From: Strigamia acuminata
Lineage: Eukaryota > Arthropoda > Chilopoda > Geophilomorpha > Linotaeniidae
NCBI GenBank assembly: GCA_949358305.1
Contig: OX442319.1
Coordinates: 12,340,001-12,400,000, forward strand
Direction: 5' to 3'
DNA: 60,000 nt
Shown here: positions 31,801 to 43,512 of the stretch, piece after piece
Numbering within the stretch: the stretch's first letter is position 1
How the letters are laid out: each line of letters begins with the position of its first letter
Translations under genes and position numbers: made by a program
Notes under the pieces: model-generated
Told to the model about the DNA's origin: nothing
Databases searched by the model: none
Seen by the model: only the letters and a program-made list of their open reading frames with translations

Positions 31801-32999
31801 CACTGAGGGAGGAACAGGGAAACGACGCGTTTTGCAGGGAGAAGGTGGCAAATCTGCCAACAGAGTTTGAGGTGGTCGAAGGGCTGCTGCTTCACGCGGA
31901 GACGCGGCGAAATAGAAAATGTTCACAGATAGTGGTCCCGAGGAATATGACCGAAAGGTTGATGAAGGCCGTCCACGAGTCATGTGGGCATGCGGACGCC
32001 TACAAGACATTGTCGAGGTTAAGAAGGAGACATTGGTGGAAGGGAATGCAGGGAGCTGTTAAGAGCTTCGTGCGTGGTTGTCAGGGGTGCCAGCGTCAAA
32101 ATCACAGAACCGCAAAGCCGATGGGTTTGCTGACAAACCGGCCTATCCCGCCCAGACCTTTTCACACGATTGCGATTGATCACGGCGGTCCATACCCATG
32201 CAGTGGGGGAAATTTATTTATATTGGTAATAATCGATTTATTTTCCAAATTTGTTGTGGCAGTGCCAGTCCGTAACACCAAGGCGGCAACATCAGTCGAG
32301 AAAGTCAGTGCAGATGTCTTCGGACGCTTCGGACCCGCGAGAAAAATCATTACGGATGCCGGAACCTCTTTCGTCGCCAAGGAGTTCGTGAATTTCGCGG
32401 AGGGTGAGGGCGCGGAGGTGGAGGTTTGCCCACCATATCATCACGCCTCAAACGGTTTAGTCGAGCGAATGGTGCAGACGATTGTCCAGAAGTTGCGAAA
32501 GGCCGAGGGGGGGCTGGAGAAGTGGGCAAGGAATTTACAAGATCAGATATGGGCGATAAACAATACGGTGCAGTCATCATCGCGGTTCACGCCATTCGAG
32601 CTGGTGCACGGCTACACACCCGACTTTAAGGAGGAGTTGGTAATAATCGAGGAGGAAGATCAGACGGAGGGGCTCGAGAGGCTGTGGGAAGATAGGGAGG
32701 AGGCGATTTGTAATCTGGAGGAGGCTGGAAGGTCGCACAAAGACCGTTTCGACCGCAATAGAGAGGCGTCCGGCCTGCAGACGGGGGACAGGGTGCTTTT
32801 CACGAAGGGACAACGGCAAAGGAAGTCCGACGCACTTTACGAGGGCCCCTACACAATTGTGGAGCGTTTGGGGACGGAAGTTTTTATTTTATCAGGCGAT
32901 GACGGACGAACATGGAAGGCACACGGCGCCCAATTAAAAAGGTTCAGCGGAGAGGAAGCTGTGATGGGGGCCATCACCTCCCCTAGGGGGGGCGTGTGA
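28881..32999 (+). CDS. Gypsy Gag-Pol polyprotein, single frame
   Basis: The start is taken at ATG 28881 (MADMKGVLTS; A at -3), although the frame is open from 28848; 1372 residues. In order: Gag; a CCHC-like knuckle (CWRCNEIGHCSFDC, about 29754); protease (ALIDCGANCSS, about 29957); reverse transcriptase with the YVDD catalytic box (30954-30965); RNase H (VSVDASHDGLGATL); integrase HHCC zinc finger (ending CQGCQRQ); and the catalytic D, D, E set (about 32180, 32350, 32465). Gag and Pol share one frame with no frameshift, unlike the large gypsy element at 50 kb. The protease has D-C-G instead of D-[ST]-G. All catalytic motifs appear intact, so the copy looks competent. Confidence 0.94.
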   Translation: MADMKGVLTSICEPVLDLLTCENIRDECLLRGIDVTNCKKKSEFLATILADNVAKDKAKVNPGSTQSAIVATAAGLAGQIKVQHEVDTTKGVPVFKGKRDENVEHFIECVERAATLGKWTEHAKIAVANGQLKEEALYWYDIFGKKFVLWSEWVASIRDYFLDVDTYDRWRQRIAARKQLENESLATYFAAKIALIETTKKAFSFSKDDTINVTVEGVRDLHTRDLFRMAKFDSFIELIRKGREIDRNREASGSPPRTTPKEAGKAKLETRIRTPRDDTTYKKGMDMSKMQCWRCNEIGHCSFDCTKAKKPEQKDEEAKKQQKSATGKVNICMVRTKCPESNLVVVDCQSAELGGQVEALIDCGANCSSVDQVYIGDTVEIRPNLEKEYFKTANGDKQVLGHVDLNVQIGRMRTTINDVAVVQDPPFPLIIGMDWRKQAGLAWMISGDGDVTFYKEIKDSTSMTNCLLRAKQQISAQDQLFGEEVEALVGAADGDVLPEERERLRRVLWKHREAFSEHDELGVCVDEECEIRLKHDNPIKVKPRKFSPADEKACSETMALWLRLGICRPSTSQYNFPLWFVKQGETKQKLRPVLDLRRLNEIVDVSMYRMPTIDETIEFLLEGQPMYFNIGDVAMAFYHVLLRSGDCHKIAFLTPEGLMELTRMPMGLKISPFKMQEIMDKLCRRVERTAAYVDDVGQSSRIVDELISRWEKFLKELGKKGLRVRLSKCQLLRKEVSFLGYIVSRQGKRPDPARLQAIDRFQRFRNARDVRAFLGFAGYHRRFVKGFAAKTKILQMLTKKDVRFIWTGAHQGAVEAIREELKACDWLAHFQREAETCVSVDASHDGLGATLQQRQDGEWVTIAFASRGIPQSYAAAHSNELECLAVHWAITEKFRSYLLGIKFVLFTDNWAVAHMLAKTDLNRKYARWILDLQEFDFTMKHKKGKENEIPDALSRAIESKVAVTLAMIKLRDSTLREEQGNDAFCREKVANLPTEFEVVEGLLLHAETRRNRKCSQIVVPRNMTERLMKAVHESCGHADAYKTLSRLRRRHWWKGMQGAVKSFVRGCQGCQRQNHRTAKPMGLLTNRPIPPRPFHTIAIDHGGPYPCSGGNLFILVIIDLFSKFVVAVPVRNTKAATSVEKVSADVFGRFGPARKIITDAGTSFVAKEFVNFAEGEGAEVEVCPPYHHASNGLVERMVQTIVQKLRKAEGGLEKWARNLQDQIWAINNTVQSSSRFTPFELVHGYTPDFKEELVIIEEEDQTEGLERLWEDREEAICNLEEAGRSHKDRFDRNREASGLQTGDRVLFTKGQRQRKSDALYEGPYTIVERLGTEVFILSGDDGRTWKAHGAQLKRFSGEEAVMGAITSPRGGV

Positions 33000-33287
33000 G
33001 GTTTGGATTACCTCACGTTCGCGTCGCGTGCGCGTGCCGGCCGTTGCGCGTCGTGTGTGATGCGCGTGTGACGTTTTGGCGTGTGTCGCACGTATTTGCC
33101 ACCTGGCGCACCTGCCGGTGCTGGCCGATGACGTCAGATGCCGGGCCAATAGTAGAAGTCGTCTCATCACCAGCTGATTCGTTTTGTTTACATTTTTGTA
33201 GTTTTTGAGATGATTAAACAGTTTTGTACAACACTTGAACCAAGAGAGTCGTTAATTGTTTTCTCGTCGAACTTCACATATCCGACA
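32995..33287 (+). repeat. 3' LTR of the gypsy element
   Basis: It has the same length and sequence as the 5' LTR. The Gag-Pol stop codon TGA overlaps its first bases. Confidence 0.93.
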
Positions 33288-33396
33288 GGGTGTTTGAAGT
33301 CGGGTTGCGATTTCGGGAAAAGTTGCAATGTTCGAAAAAGGTTGCAGTGTTTGGTAGTGTGTTACTCAAGTATCAGAAGGTGCGAGGTGCTGAAAC

Positions 33397-35371
33397 TTGG
33401 TGAGTGTCTTAGGGGTGAGTCAAGGAAGTGCCAAAAAAAGTTTAGGAAGTTTCCTGTGTATGGTTTTCTTTTTATGGGTGTTTGAAGTCGGGTTGCGATT
33501 TCGGAAAAAGTTGCAATGTTTGGGAGTGTGTTACTCAAGTATCAGAAGGTGCGAGGTGCTGAAACTTGGTGAGTGTCTTAGGGGTGAGTCAAGGAAGTGC
33601 CAAAAAAAGTTTGGGAAAGTTCCTGTGTATGGTTTTTTTTTTATGAGTGTTTGAAGTGAGGTTGCGATTTCGAGAAAAGTTGCAATGTTCGAAAAAAGTT
33701 GCAGTGTTTGGGAGTGTGTTACTCAAGTATCAGAAGGTGCGAGGTGCTGATATTTGGTGAGTGTCTTAGGGGTGAGTCAAGGAAGTGCCAAAAAAAGTTT
33801 GGGAAAGTTCCTGTGTATGGTTTTCTTTTTATGAGTGTTTGAAGTGAGGTTGCGATTTCGAGAAACGTTGCAATGTTTGGGAGTGTGTTACTCAAGTATC
33901 AGAAGGTGCGAGGTGCTGAAACTTGGTGAGTGTCTTAGGGGTGAGTCAAGGAAGTGCCAAAAAAAGTTTGGGAAGTTTCCTGTGTCTGGTTCTGTTTTTA
34001 TGGGTGTTTGAAGTCGGGTTGCGATTTCGGAAAAAGCTAAAATGTTCGAAAAAGGTTGCAGTGTTTGGGAGTGTGTTACTCAAGTATCAGAAGGTGCGAG
34101 GTGCTGAAACTTGGTGAGTGTCTTAGGAGTGAGTCAAGGAAGTGCTAAAAAAAGTTTGGGAAGTTTTCTGTGTATGGTTCTGTTTTTATGGGTGTTTGAA
34201 GTCGGGTTGCGATTTCGGGAAAAGTTGAAATGTTTGGGAGTGTGTTACTCAAGTATCAGAAGATGCGAGGTGCTGAAACTTGGTGAGTGTCTTAGGAGTG
34301 AGTCAAGGAAGTGCCAAAAAAAGTTTCGGAAGTTTCCTGTGTATGGTTTTTTTTCTAATGAGTGTTTGAAGTGAGGTTGCGATTTCGAGAAAAGTTGCAA
34401 TGTTCGAAAAAAGTTGCAGTGTTTGGGAGTGTGTTACTCAAGCATCAGGAGGTGCGAGGTGCTGAAACTTGGTGAGTGTCTTACGGGTGAGTCAAGGAAG
34501 TGCCAAAAAAAGTTTGGGAAGTTTCCTGTGTATGGTTCTGTTTTTATGGGTGTTTGAAGTCGGGTTGCGATTTCGGGAAAAGTTGCAATGTTTGGGAGTG
34601 TGTTACTCAAGTATCAGAAGGTGCGAGGTGCTGAAACTTGGTGAGTGTCTTAGGGGTGAGTCAAGGAAGTGCCAAAAAAAGTTTGGGAAAGTTCCTGTGT
34701 ATGGTTTTTTTTTTATGAGTGTTTGAAGTGAGGTTGCGATTTCGAGAAAAGTTGCAATGTTCGAAAAAAGTTGCAGTGTTTGGGAGTGTGTTACTCAAGT
34801 ATCAGAAGGTGCGAGGTGCTGATATTTGGTGAGTGTCTTAGGGGTGAGTCAAGGAAGTGCCAAAAAAAGTTTGGGAAAGTTCCTGTGTATGGTTTTCTTT
34901 TTATGAGTGTTTGAAGTGAGGTTGCGATTTCGAGAAACGTTGCAATGTTTGGGAGTGTGTTACTCAAGTATCAGAAGGTGCGAGGTGCTGAAACTTGGTG
35001 AGTGTCTTAGGGGTGAGTCAAGGAAGTGCCAAAAAAAGTTTGGGAAGTTTCCTGTGTCTGGTTCTGTTTTTATGGGTGTTTGAAGTCGGGTTGCGATTTC
35101 GGAAAAAGCTAAAATGTTCGAAAAAGGTTGCAGTGTTTGGGAGTGTGTTACTCAAGTATCAGAAGGTGCGAGGTGCTGAAACTTGGTGAGTGTCTTAGGA
35201 GTGAGTCAAGGAAGTGCCAAAAAAAGTTTCGGAAGTTTCCTGTGTATGGTTTTTTTTCTAATGAGTGTTTGAAGTGAGGTTGCGATTTCGAGAAAAGTTG
35301 CAATGTTCGAAAAAAGTTGCAGTGTTTGGGACTGTGTTACTCAAGCATCAGGAGGTGTGAGGTGCTGAAAC
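33397..35371. repeat. Higher-order repeat block within the satellite
   Basis: Private variants recur at exactly 1072 bp: TGATATTTGG at 33748/34820, AGAAACGTTG at 33861/34933 and TGTGTCTGGT at 33981/35053. 1072 fits three 188- plus three 169-bp monomers. Past that point the variant TTTCGGAAG recurs at 903 bp (34324/35227), that is, 169 bp less, so copy two has lost one short monomer. Confidence 0.85.
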
Positions 35372-38300
35372 TTGGTGAGTGTCTTACGGGTGAGTAAAGG
35401 AAGTGCCAAAAAAAATTTGGGAAGTTTCCTGTGTATGGTTCTGTTTTTATGGGTGTTTGAAGTCGGGTTGCGATTTCGGGAAAAGTTGCAATGTTTGGGA
35501 GTGTGTTACTCAAGTATCAGAAGGTGCGAGGTGCTGAAACTTGGTGAATATCTTACGGGTGAGTCAAGGAAGTGCCAAAAAAAGTTTGGGAAGTTTCCTG
35601 TGTATGGTTCTGTTTTTATGGGTGTTTGAAGTCGGGTTGCGATTTCGGGAAAAGTTGCAATGTGCGAAAAAAGTTGCAGTGTTTGGGAGTGTGTTACTCA
35701 AGTATCAGAAGGTGCGAGGTGCTGAAACTTGGTGAATATCTTACGGGTGAGTCAAGGAAGTGCCAAAAAAAGTTTGGGAAGTTTCCTGTGTATGGTTTTT
35801 TTTTTATGAGTCTTTGAAGTGAGGTTGCGATTTCGAGAAAAGTTGCAATGTTCGAAAAAAGTTGCAATGTTTGGGAGTGTGTTACTCAAGTATCAGAAGG
35901 TGCGAGGTGCTGAAACTTGGTGAATATCTTACGGGTGAGTCAAGGAAGTGCCAAAAAAAGTTTGGGAAGTTTCCTGTGTATGGTTTTTTTTTTATGAGTC
36001 TTTGAAGTGAGGTTGCGATTTCGAGAAAAGTTGCAATGTTCGAAAAAAGTTGCAATGTTTGGGAGTGTGTTACTCAAGCATCAGAAGATGCGAGGTGCTG
36101 AAACTTGGTGAGTGTCTTAGGGGTGAGTCAAGAAAGTGCCAAAAAAAGTTTGGGAAAATTCCTGTGTATGGTTTTTTTTCTAATGAATGTTTGAAGTGAG
36201 GTTGCGATTTCGAGAAAAGTTGCAATGTTCGAAAAAAGTTGCAGTGTTTGGGAGTGTGTTACTCAAGCATCAGGAGGTGCGAGGTGCTGAAACTTGGTGA
36301 GTGTCTTACGGGTGAGTCAAGGAAGTGCCAAAAAAAGTTTGGGAAAGTTCCTGTGTATGGTTTTTTTTTTATGAGTCTTTGAAGTGAGGTTGCGATTTCG
36401 AGAAAAGTTGCAATGTTCGAAAAAAGTTGCAGTGTTTGGGAGTGTGTTACTCAAGTATCAGAAGATGCGAGGTGCTGAAACTTGGTGAGTATCTTAGGGG
36501 TGAGTCAAGGAAGTGCCAAAAAAAGTTTGGGAAAGTTCCTGTGTATGGTTCTGTTTTTATGGGTGTTTGAAGTCGGGTTGCGATTTCGGGAAAAGTTGAA
36601 ATGTTTGGGAGTGTGTTACTCAAGTATCAGAAGATGCGAGATGCTGAAACTTGGTGAGTGTCTTAGGGGTGAGTCAAGAAAGTGCCAAAAAAAGTTTGGG
36701 AAAGTTCCTGTGTATGGTTTTTTTTTATGAGTCTTTGAAGTGAGGTTGCGATTTCGAGAAAAGTTGCAATGTTCGAAAAAAGTTGCAGTGTTTGGGAGTG
36801 TGTTACTTAAGTATCAGAAGATGCGAGGTGCTGAAACTTGGTGAGTGTCTTACGGGTGAGTCAAGGAAGTGCCAAAAAAAGTTTGGGAAAGTTCCTGTGT
36901 ATGGTTCTGTTTTTATGGGTGTTTGAAGTCGGGTTGCGATTTCCGGAAAAGTTGCAATGTTTGGGAGTGTGTTACTCAAGTATCAGAAGGTGCGAGGTGC
37001 TGAAACTTGGTGGGTGTCTTAGGGGTGAGTCAAGGAAGTGCCAAAAAAAGTTTGGGAAGTTTCCTGTGTCTGCTTCTGTTTTTATGGGTGTTTGAAGTCG
37101 GGTTGCGATTTCGGAAAAAGCTAAAATGTTCGAAAAAAGTTGCAGTGTTTGGGAGTGTGTTACTCAAGTATCAGAAGATGCGAGGTGCTGAAACTTGGTG
37201 AGTGTCTTAGGAGTGAGTCAAGGAAGTGCCAAAAAAAGTTTGGGAAAATTCCTGTGTATGGTTTTTTTTCTAATGAATGTTTGAAGTGAGGTTGCGATTT
37301 CGAGAAAAGTTGCAATGTCGAAAAAAGTTGCAGTGTTTGGGAGTGTGTTACTCAAGTATCAGAAGATGCGAGGTGCTGAAACTTGGTGAGTGTCTTAGGG
37401 GTGAGTCAAGGAAGTGCCAAAAAAGTTTGGGAAAATTCCTGTGTATGGTTTTGTTTTTATGGGTGTTTGAAGTCGGGTTGCGATTTCGGGAAAAGTTGCA
37501 ATGTTCGAAAAAAGTTGCAGTGTTTGGGAGTGTGTTACTTAAGTATCAGAAGATGCGAGGTGCTGAAACTTGGTGAGTGTCTTAGGGGTGAGTCAAGGAA
37601 GTGCCAAAAAAAGTTTGGGAAAGTTCCTGTGTATGGTTTTGTTTTTATGGGTGTTTGAAGTGAAGTTGCGATTTCGAGAAAAGTTGCAATGTTCGAAAAA
37701 AGTTGCAGTGTTTGGGAGTGTGTTACTCAAGCATCAGGAGGTGCGAGGTGCTGAAACTTGGTGAGTGTCTTAGCGGTGAGTCAAGGAAGTGCCAAAAAAA
37801 GTTTGGGAAGTTTCCTGTGTATGGTTCTGTTTTTATGGGTGTTTGAAGTCGGGTTGCGATTTCGGAAAAAGCTGAAATGTTCGAAAAAAGTTGCAGTGTT
37901 TGGGAGTGTGTTACTCAAGTATCAGAAGATGCGAGGTGCTGAAACTTGGTGAGTGTCTTAGGGGTGAGTCAAGGAAGTGCCAAAAAAAGTTTGGGAAGTT
38001 TCCTGTGTATGGTTTTTCTTTTATGAGTGTTTGAAGTCGGGTTGCGATTTCGGGAAAAGTTGCAATGTGCGAAAAAAGTTGCTATGTTTGGGAGTGTGTT
38101 ACTCAAGTATCAGAAGATGCGAGGTGCTGAAACTTGGTGAGTGTCTTAGGGGTGAGTCAAGGAAGTGCCAAAAAAAGTTTGGGAAAGTTCCTGTGTATGG
38201 TTCTGTTTTTATGGGTGTTTGAAGTCGGGTTGCGATTTCCGGAAAAGTTGCAATGTTTGGGAGTGTGTTACTCAAGTATCAGAAGGTGCGAGGTGCTGAA

Positions 38301-41300
38301 ACTTGTTGAGTGTCTTAGGGGTGAGTCAAGGAAGTGCCAAAAAAAGTTTGGGAAGGTTCCTGTGTATGGTTCTCTTTTTATGGGTGTTTGAAGTCGGGTT
38401 GCGATTTCGGGAAAAGTTGCAATGTGCGATAAAAGTTGCTATGTTTGGGAGTGTGTTACTCAAGTATCAGAAGATGCGAGGTGCTGAAACTTGGTGAGTG
38501 TCTTAGGGGTGAGTCAAGGAAGTGCCAAAAAAAGTTTGGGAAAGTTCCTGTGTATGGTTCTGTTTTTATGGGTGTTTGAAGTCGGGTTGCGATTTCGGGA
38601 AAAGTTGCAATGTGCGAAAAAAGTTGCTATGTTTGGGAGTGTGTTACTCAAGTATCAGAAGATGCGAGGTGCTGAAACTTGGTGAGTGTCTTAGGGGTGA
38701 GTCAAGGAAGTGCCAAAAAAAGTTTGGGAAGTTTCCTGTGTATGGTTTTTCTTTTATGAGTGTTTGAAGTCGGGTTGCGATTTCGGGAAAAGTTGCAATG
38801 TGCGAAAAAAGTTGCTATGTTTGGGAGTGTGTTACTCAAGTATCAGAAGATGCGAGGTGCTGAAACTTGGTGAGTGTCTTAGGGGTGAGTCAAGGAAGTG
38901 CCAAAAAAGGTTTGGGAAAGTTCCTGTGTATGGTTCTGTTTTTATGGGTGTTTGAAGTCGGGTTGCGATTTCCGGAAAAGTTGCAATGTTTGGGAGTGTG
39001 TTACTCAAGTATCAGAAGGTGCGAGGTGCTGAAACTTGTTGAGTGTCTTAGGGGTGAGTCAAGGAAGTGCCAAAAAAAGTTTGGGAAGTTTCCTGTGTAT
39101 GGTTCTGTTTTTATGGGTGTTTGAAGTCGGGTTGCGATTTCGGGAAAAGTTGCAATGTGCGAAAAAAGTTGCTATGTTTGGGAGTGTGTTACTCAAGTAT
39201 CAGAAGATGCGAGGTGCTGAAACTTGGTGAGTGTCTTAGGGGTGAGTCAAGGAAGTGCCAAAAAAAGTTTGGGAAAGTTCCTGTGTATGGTTCTGTTTTT
39301 ATGGGTGTTTGAAGTCGGGTTGCGATTTCCGGAAAAGTTGCAATGTTTGGGAGTGTGTTACTCAAGTATCAGAAGGTGCGAGGTGCTGAAACTTGTTGAG
39401 TGTCTTAGGGGTGAGTCAAGGAAGTGCCAAAAAAAGTTTGGGAAGGTTCCTGTGTATGGTTCTCTTTTTATGGGTGTTTGAAGTCGGGTTGCGATTTCGG
39501 AAAAAGTTGCAGTGTTTGGGAGTGTGTTACTCAAGTATCAGAAGATGCGAGGTGCTGAAACTTGGTGAGTGTCTTAGGGGTGAGTCAAGGAAGTGCCAAA
39601 AAAGTTTGGGAAGTTTCCTGTGTATGGTTTTTCTTTTATGGGTGTTTGAAGTCGGGTTGCGATTTCGGGAAAAGTTGCAATGTGCGAAAAAAGTTGCTAT
39701 GTTTGGGAGTGTGTTACTCAAGTATCAGAAAATGCGAGGTGCTGAAACTTGGTGAGTGTCTTAGGGGTGAGTCAAGGAAGTGCCAAAAAAAGTTTGGGAA
39801 GTTTCCTGTGTATGGTTTTTCTTTTATGGGTGTTTGAAGTCGGGTTGCGATTTCGGGAAAAGTTGCAATGTGCGAAAAAAGTTGCTATGTTTGGGAGTGT
39901 GTTACTCAAGTATCAGAAAATGCGAGGTGCTGAAACTTGGTGAGTGTCTTAGGGGTGAGTCAAGGAAGTGCCAAAAAAAGTTTGGGAAGTTTCCTGTGTA
40001 TGGTTTTTCTTTTATGGGTGTTTGAAGTCGGGTTGCGATTTCGGGAAAAGTTGCAATGTGCGAAAAAAGTTGCTATGTTTGGGAGTGTGTTACTCAAGTA
40101 TCAGAAAATGCGAGGTGCTGAAACTTGGTGAGTGTCTTAGGGGTGAGTCAAGGAAGTGCCAAAAAAAGTTTGGGAAGTTTCCTGTGTATGGTTCTGTTTT
40201 TATGGGTGTTTGAAGTCGGGTTGCGATTTCGGGAAAAGTTGCAATGTGCGAAAAAAGTTGCTATGTTTGGTAGTGTGTTACTCAAGTATCAGAAGATGCG
40301 AGGTGCTGAAACTTGGTGAGTGTCTTAGGGGTGAGTCAAGGAAGTGCCAAAAAAAGTTTGGGAAAGTTCCTGTGTATGGTTCTGTTTTTATGGGTGTTTG
40401 AAGTCGGGTTGCGATTTCCGGAAAAGTTGCAATGTTTGGGAGTGTGTTACTCAAGTATCAGAAGGTGCGAGGTGCTGAAACTTGGTGGGTGTCTTAGGGG
40501 TGAGTCAAGGAAGTGCCAAAAAAAGTTTGGGAAGTTTCTTGTGTATGGTTCTGTTTTTATGGGTGTTTGAAGTCGGGTTGCGATTTCGGGAAAAGTTGCA
40601 ATGTTCGAAAAAAGTTGCAGTGTTTGGGAGTGTGTTACTCAAGTATCAGAAGGTGCGAGGTGCTGAAACTTGGTGAGTGTCTTAGGGGTGAGTCAAGGAA
40701 GTGCCAAAAAACGTTTGGGAAGTTTCCTGTGTATGGTTTTTTTTTTATGGGTGTTTGAAGTCGGGTTGCGATTTCGGAAAAAGCTGAAATGTTTGGGAGT
40801 GTGTTACTCAAGTATCAGAAGGTGCGAGGTGCTGAAACTTGGTGGGTGTCTTAGGGGTGAGTCAAGGAAGTGCCAAAAGAAGTTTGGGAAAGTTCCTGTG
40901 TATGGTTTTTTTTTATGAGTGTTTGAAGTGAGGTTGCGATTTCGAGAAAAGTTGCAATGTGCGAAAAAAGTTGCTATGTTTGGGAGTGTGTTACTCAAGT
41001 ATCAGAAGGTGCGAGGTGCTGAAACTTGTTGAGTGTCTTAAGGGTGAGTCAAGGAAGTGCCAAAAACAGTTTGGGAAGTTTCCTGTGTATGGTTCTGTTT
41101 TTATGGGTGTTTGAAGTCGGGTTGCCATTTCGGGAAAAGTTGCAATGTGCGAAAAAAGTTGCTATGTTTGGGAGTGTGTTACTCAAGTATCAGAAGGTGC
41201 GAGGTGCTGAAACTTGTTGAGTGTCTTAAGGGTGAGTCAAGGAAGTGCCAAAAAAAGTTTGGGAAGGTTCCTGTGTATGGTTCTCTTTTTATGGGTGTTT

Positions 41301-43273
41301 GAAGTCGGGTTGCGATTTCGGAAAAAGTTGCAGTGTTTGGGAGTGTGTTACTCAAGTATCAGAAGATGCGAACATTTCATCAAACTCCAAATGACTGAAT
41401 CAGACAAATACGTAGGGATAGAAGACATTTTCAAATGTGTAGGCAACGTAAAGCCAACTAGAATACTTATCGAAGGGCAACCTGGATTTGGCAAGACAGC
41501 TGTAGCGACGAAACTAGCGTACGACTGGGCCACAAACAAGGAATACATCAACTTCAAATTTGCCTTCTTCATTCCCCTTCGAGAATTACTACAAAGAAGT
41601 GTTGAAGATGTTATTGTACAAATTGCGGATCACGTCGGTGTTAAAGATGTTACCAGTGCTATCCAAATGGTAAATTATCACGAGCGGGAAACAATATTCA
41701 TACTGGATGGATTAGATGAAATGTCAGTAGAAAAACGACATGAAATCATGAAACTACTTTATAAGCAAATATACAACGTTGCAACAACAGTTGTATTCTG
41801 TAGAACAGGCTTGAACGAGTTAAGAATTGAAGAACAAACGCAATTATTCGGAATACAGACCAAACGTAATTATTACGATAAGCGAATATCGATATTAGGT
41901 GTGAAAGGCACAGATGCTAAGCGACAGTTTTTAATTAAACTTCTCCCAGAAGCCATTGTTGATGACATAACTCTAGCTCTGTCATCTCAGATTGATTTAT
42001 TTGATTCGCCACTTTTTCTGATGATGATACCAGTAATACTAGAACAAGACAAAACCATCGGACAATTCGAAACAAAAACACAGTTTTACAAAAAACTGTT
42101 CAATTCCGTTTTGAAGCACAGTTATGTCAAACGTAAATTAGAAATTGAAGATGACTTTGATCTGTTTTGTTACAATGGTAAACCCAACATTATTCAGAAA
42201 GATATGGTTGATTTTGGAATGTTATGTGCACAAAAAATATTGCAAAATGATTTGAAGTTTGACTGTGATCATTTGACGAAAGAGGTTTATGAACTTGGGT
42301 TTTTGATCCGACATTCAGAAATAACATTCTTTAAGGAGTCAAAAAATCATTTCGAGGCATTCCATTTGTCAATGTTGGAATTTGCAGCTGCATTTGCACT
42401 CTGCATGAACTTAAAATCCAACAAATCTGCAAACAACGTTCATGATTTAAAACTAACTGTTAATCGTTTTCTTGATACCGAGGGAACATCATTGGTCCTG
42501 CCTTTTCTCGCAAGTTTGATGGAAAATGACTTGGATCTTGTTTTGTGCCAAGTCGAGCTCTACAATTACTTATTTTGTTTGAAATTTGAGTTGACAGCAA
42601 AACTTGTTGCAGAATGTTCGACACATTCAATCGCTAACAGCAAATATCTAAAAAGATTTATCCCTTGCTGTTTACCTCCAGACTACACCAAAAATAATAT
42701 AAGACCAACCAATGATCTGATAAAATATGGAATTGATTGCGGTAAAATTAAACTGATTGAATTTGATACTAATTCGTCCTTAGAATTAATCACAAATGAA
42801 AATGAGATTTGTGTGCAACTCAACCTTTTGTCCGATTTTGGCAAATCCTTCACAGCACATTCAAATGCTCATTGCAAAATGCAACAAATCTTTTCATCAC
42901 CAATTCCATTCGGTGGAACATTAAACGAATGTCTACATTTTGTCGCATCATCATCACACATCGAATCTTGTAGTGTCAACTGGTTGATGGGATCTTCAAA
43001 ACATTGTTTATTAGCATTAAGCGACGACAGATTTAACGCGATTAAATATCGTCATTTGTTTGTAAATGTAGTAACATTATTCGAAATACGATTTCTGATA
43101 AAACTGCTAGAAAATAATCAAGTCCAACATCTGGTCATGGTGGGAATCGAAGGAACCTTAAACCTAAATTTGACTCACTTTTGTTGCGCTGCCGCTCGTG
43201 CGGCCGATTTGACCAGACTGTGTTTAAAATACTGTACGGTTAATCTCAACGATCTCACCGATAACGGAAGAAA

Positions 43274-43510
43274 TGTTAGATTGACAGGCGCCAATATTGC
43301 TACAGACATTAAAGGATTAGGAACAGGACCTCGTGGACAAAGGGAGAGAAGAAGCGCAGGGTCGTGAACTGTCAGCGACCCCAACTAAACAACCAATGAG
43401 AGAATTTCGTTTTGACCCCACAAACTGTATTTAACCCCCCTGTTCAGAAATAAAACTCACTTGTCAATTTTCAACCTTTCAACACGTGTGTTCTTTTGAG
43501 ATGTACAACA
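43274..43510 (+). repeat. 5' LTR of the copia element
   Basis: TG..CA borders. CCAAT lies in AACAACCAATGAGAG, a TATA-like TGTATTTAA follows, and AATAAA is at 43449, consistent with U3-R order. Confidence 0.92.
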
Positions 43511-43512
43511 AA

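Larger units (their letters stand above)
28431..33287 (+). mobile_element. Full-length Ty3/gypsy LTR retrotransposon
   Basis: LTRs are at 28431-28723 and 32995-33287 (293 bp each, TGTGAG..CCGACA), identical as far as I can see. The 5-bp duplication GGGTG flanks it (28426-28430 and 33288-33292). A primer-binding site candidate TGGCGCAGTCGACACG starts at 28724, and a polypurine tract AGGGGGGG lies before the 3' LTR. It sits inside a satellite monomer. The interior is clearly more G+C-rich than the host DNA. Identical LTRs and an intact frame indicate a very recent insertion. Confidence 0.96.
27355..41367. repeat. Satellite array of 169/188-bp monomers, split by a gypsy element
   Basis: Monomers such as GTGAGTGTCTTAGGGGTGAG .. 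TTTGGGAGTGTGTTACTCAA .. GCGAGGTGCTGAAACTTG are repeated head to tail in 27355-28430 and 33293-41367, roughly 50 copies. Two lengths alternate: 188 bp has both GTTGCAATGT[TG]CGAAAAAA and the following GTTGC, and 169 bp lacks that 19-bp piece. Most monomers have stop-free frames of 64-90 codons on both strands, but each ends at the conserved TTGGTGA, so no long repeat protein is made. The array stops mid-monomer at the NLR copy. Confidence 0.95.

Noticed and set aside
33210-41302. Dozens of 64-91-codon frames on both strands of the satellite, looking like a family of small proteins
   Set aside because: They follow the monomer period exactly, end at the same TTGGTGA, often start at non-ATG codons and are open on both strands. 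Open frames are a by-product of the unit sequence.
27355-41367. CRISPR-like array
   Set aside because: This is a eukaryotic context. Repeats are contiguous 169/188-bp monomers with no unique spacers.
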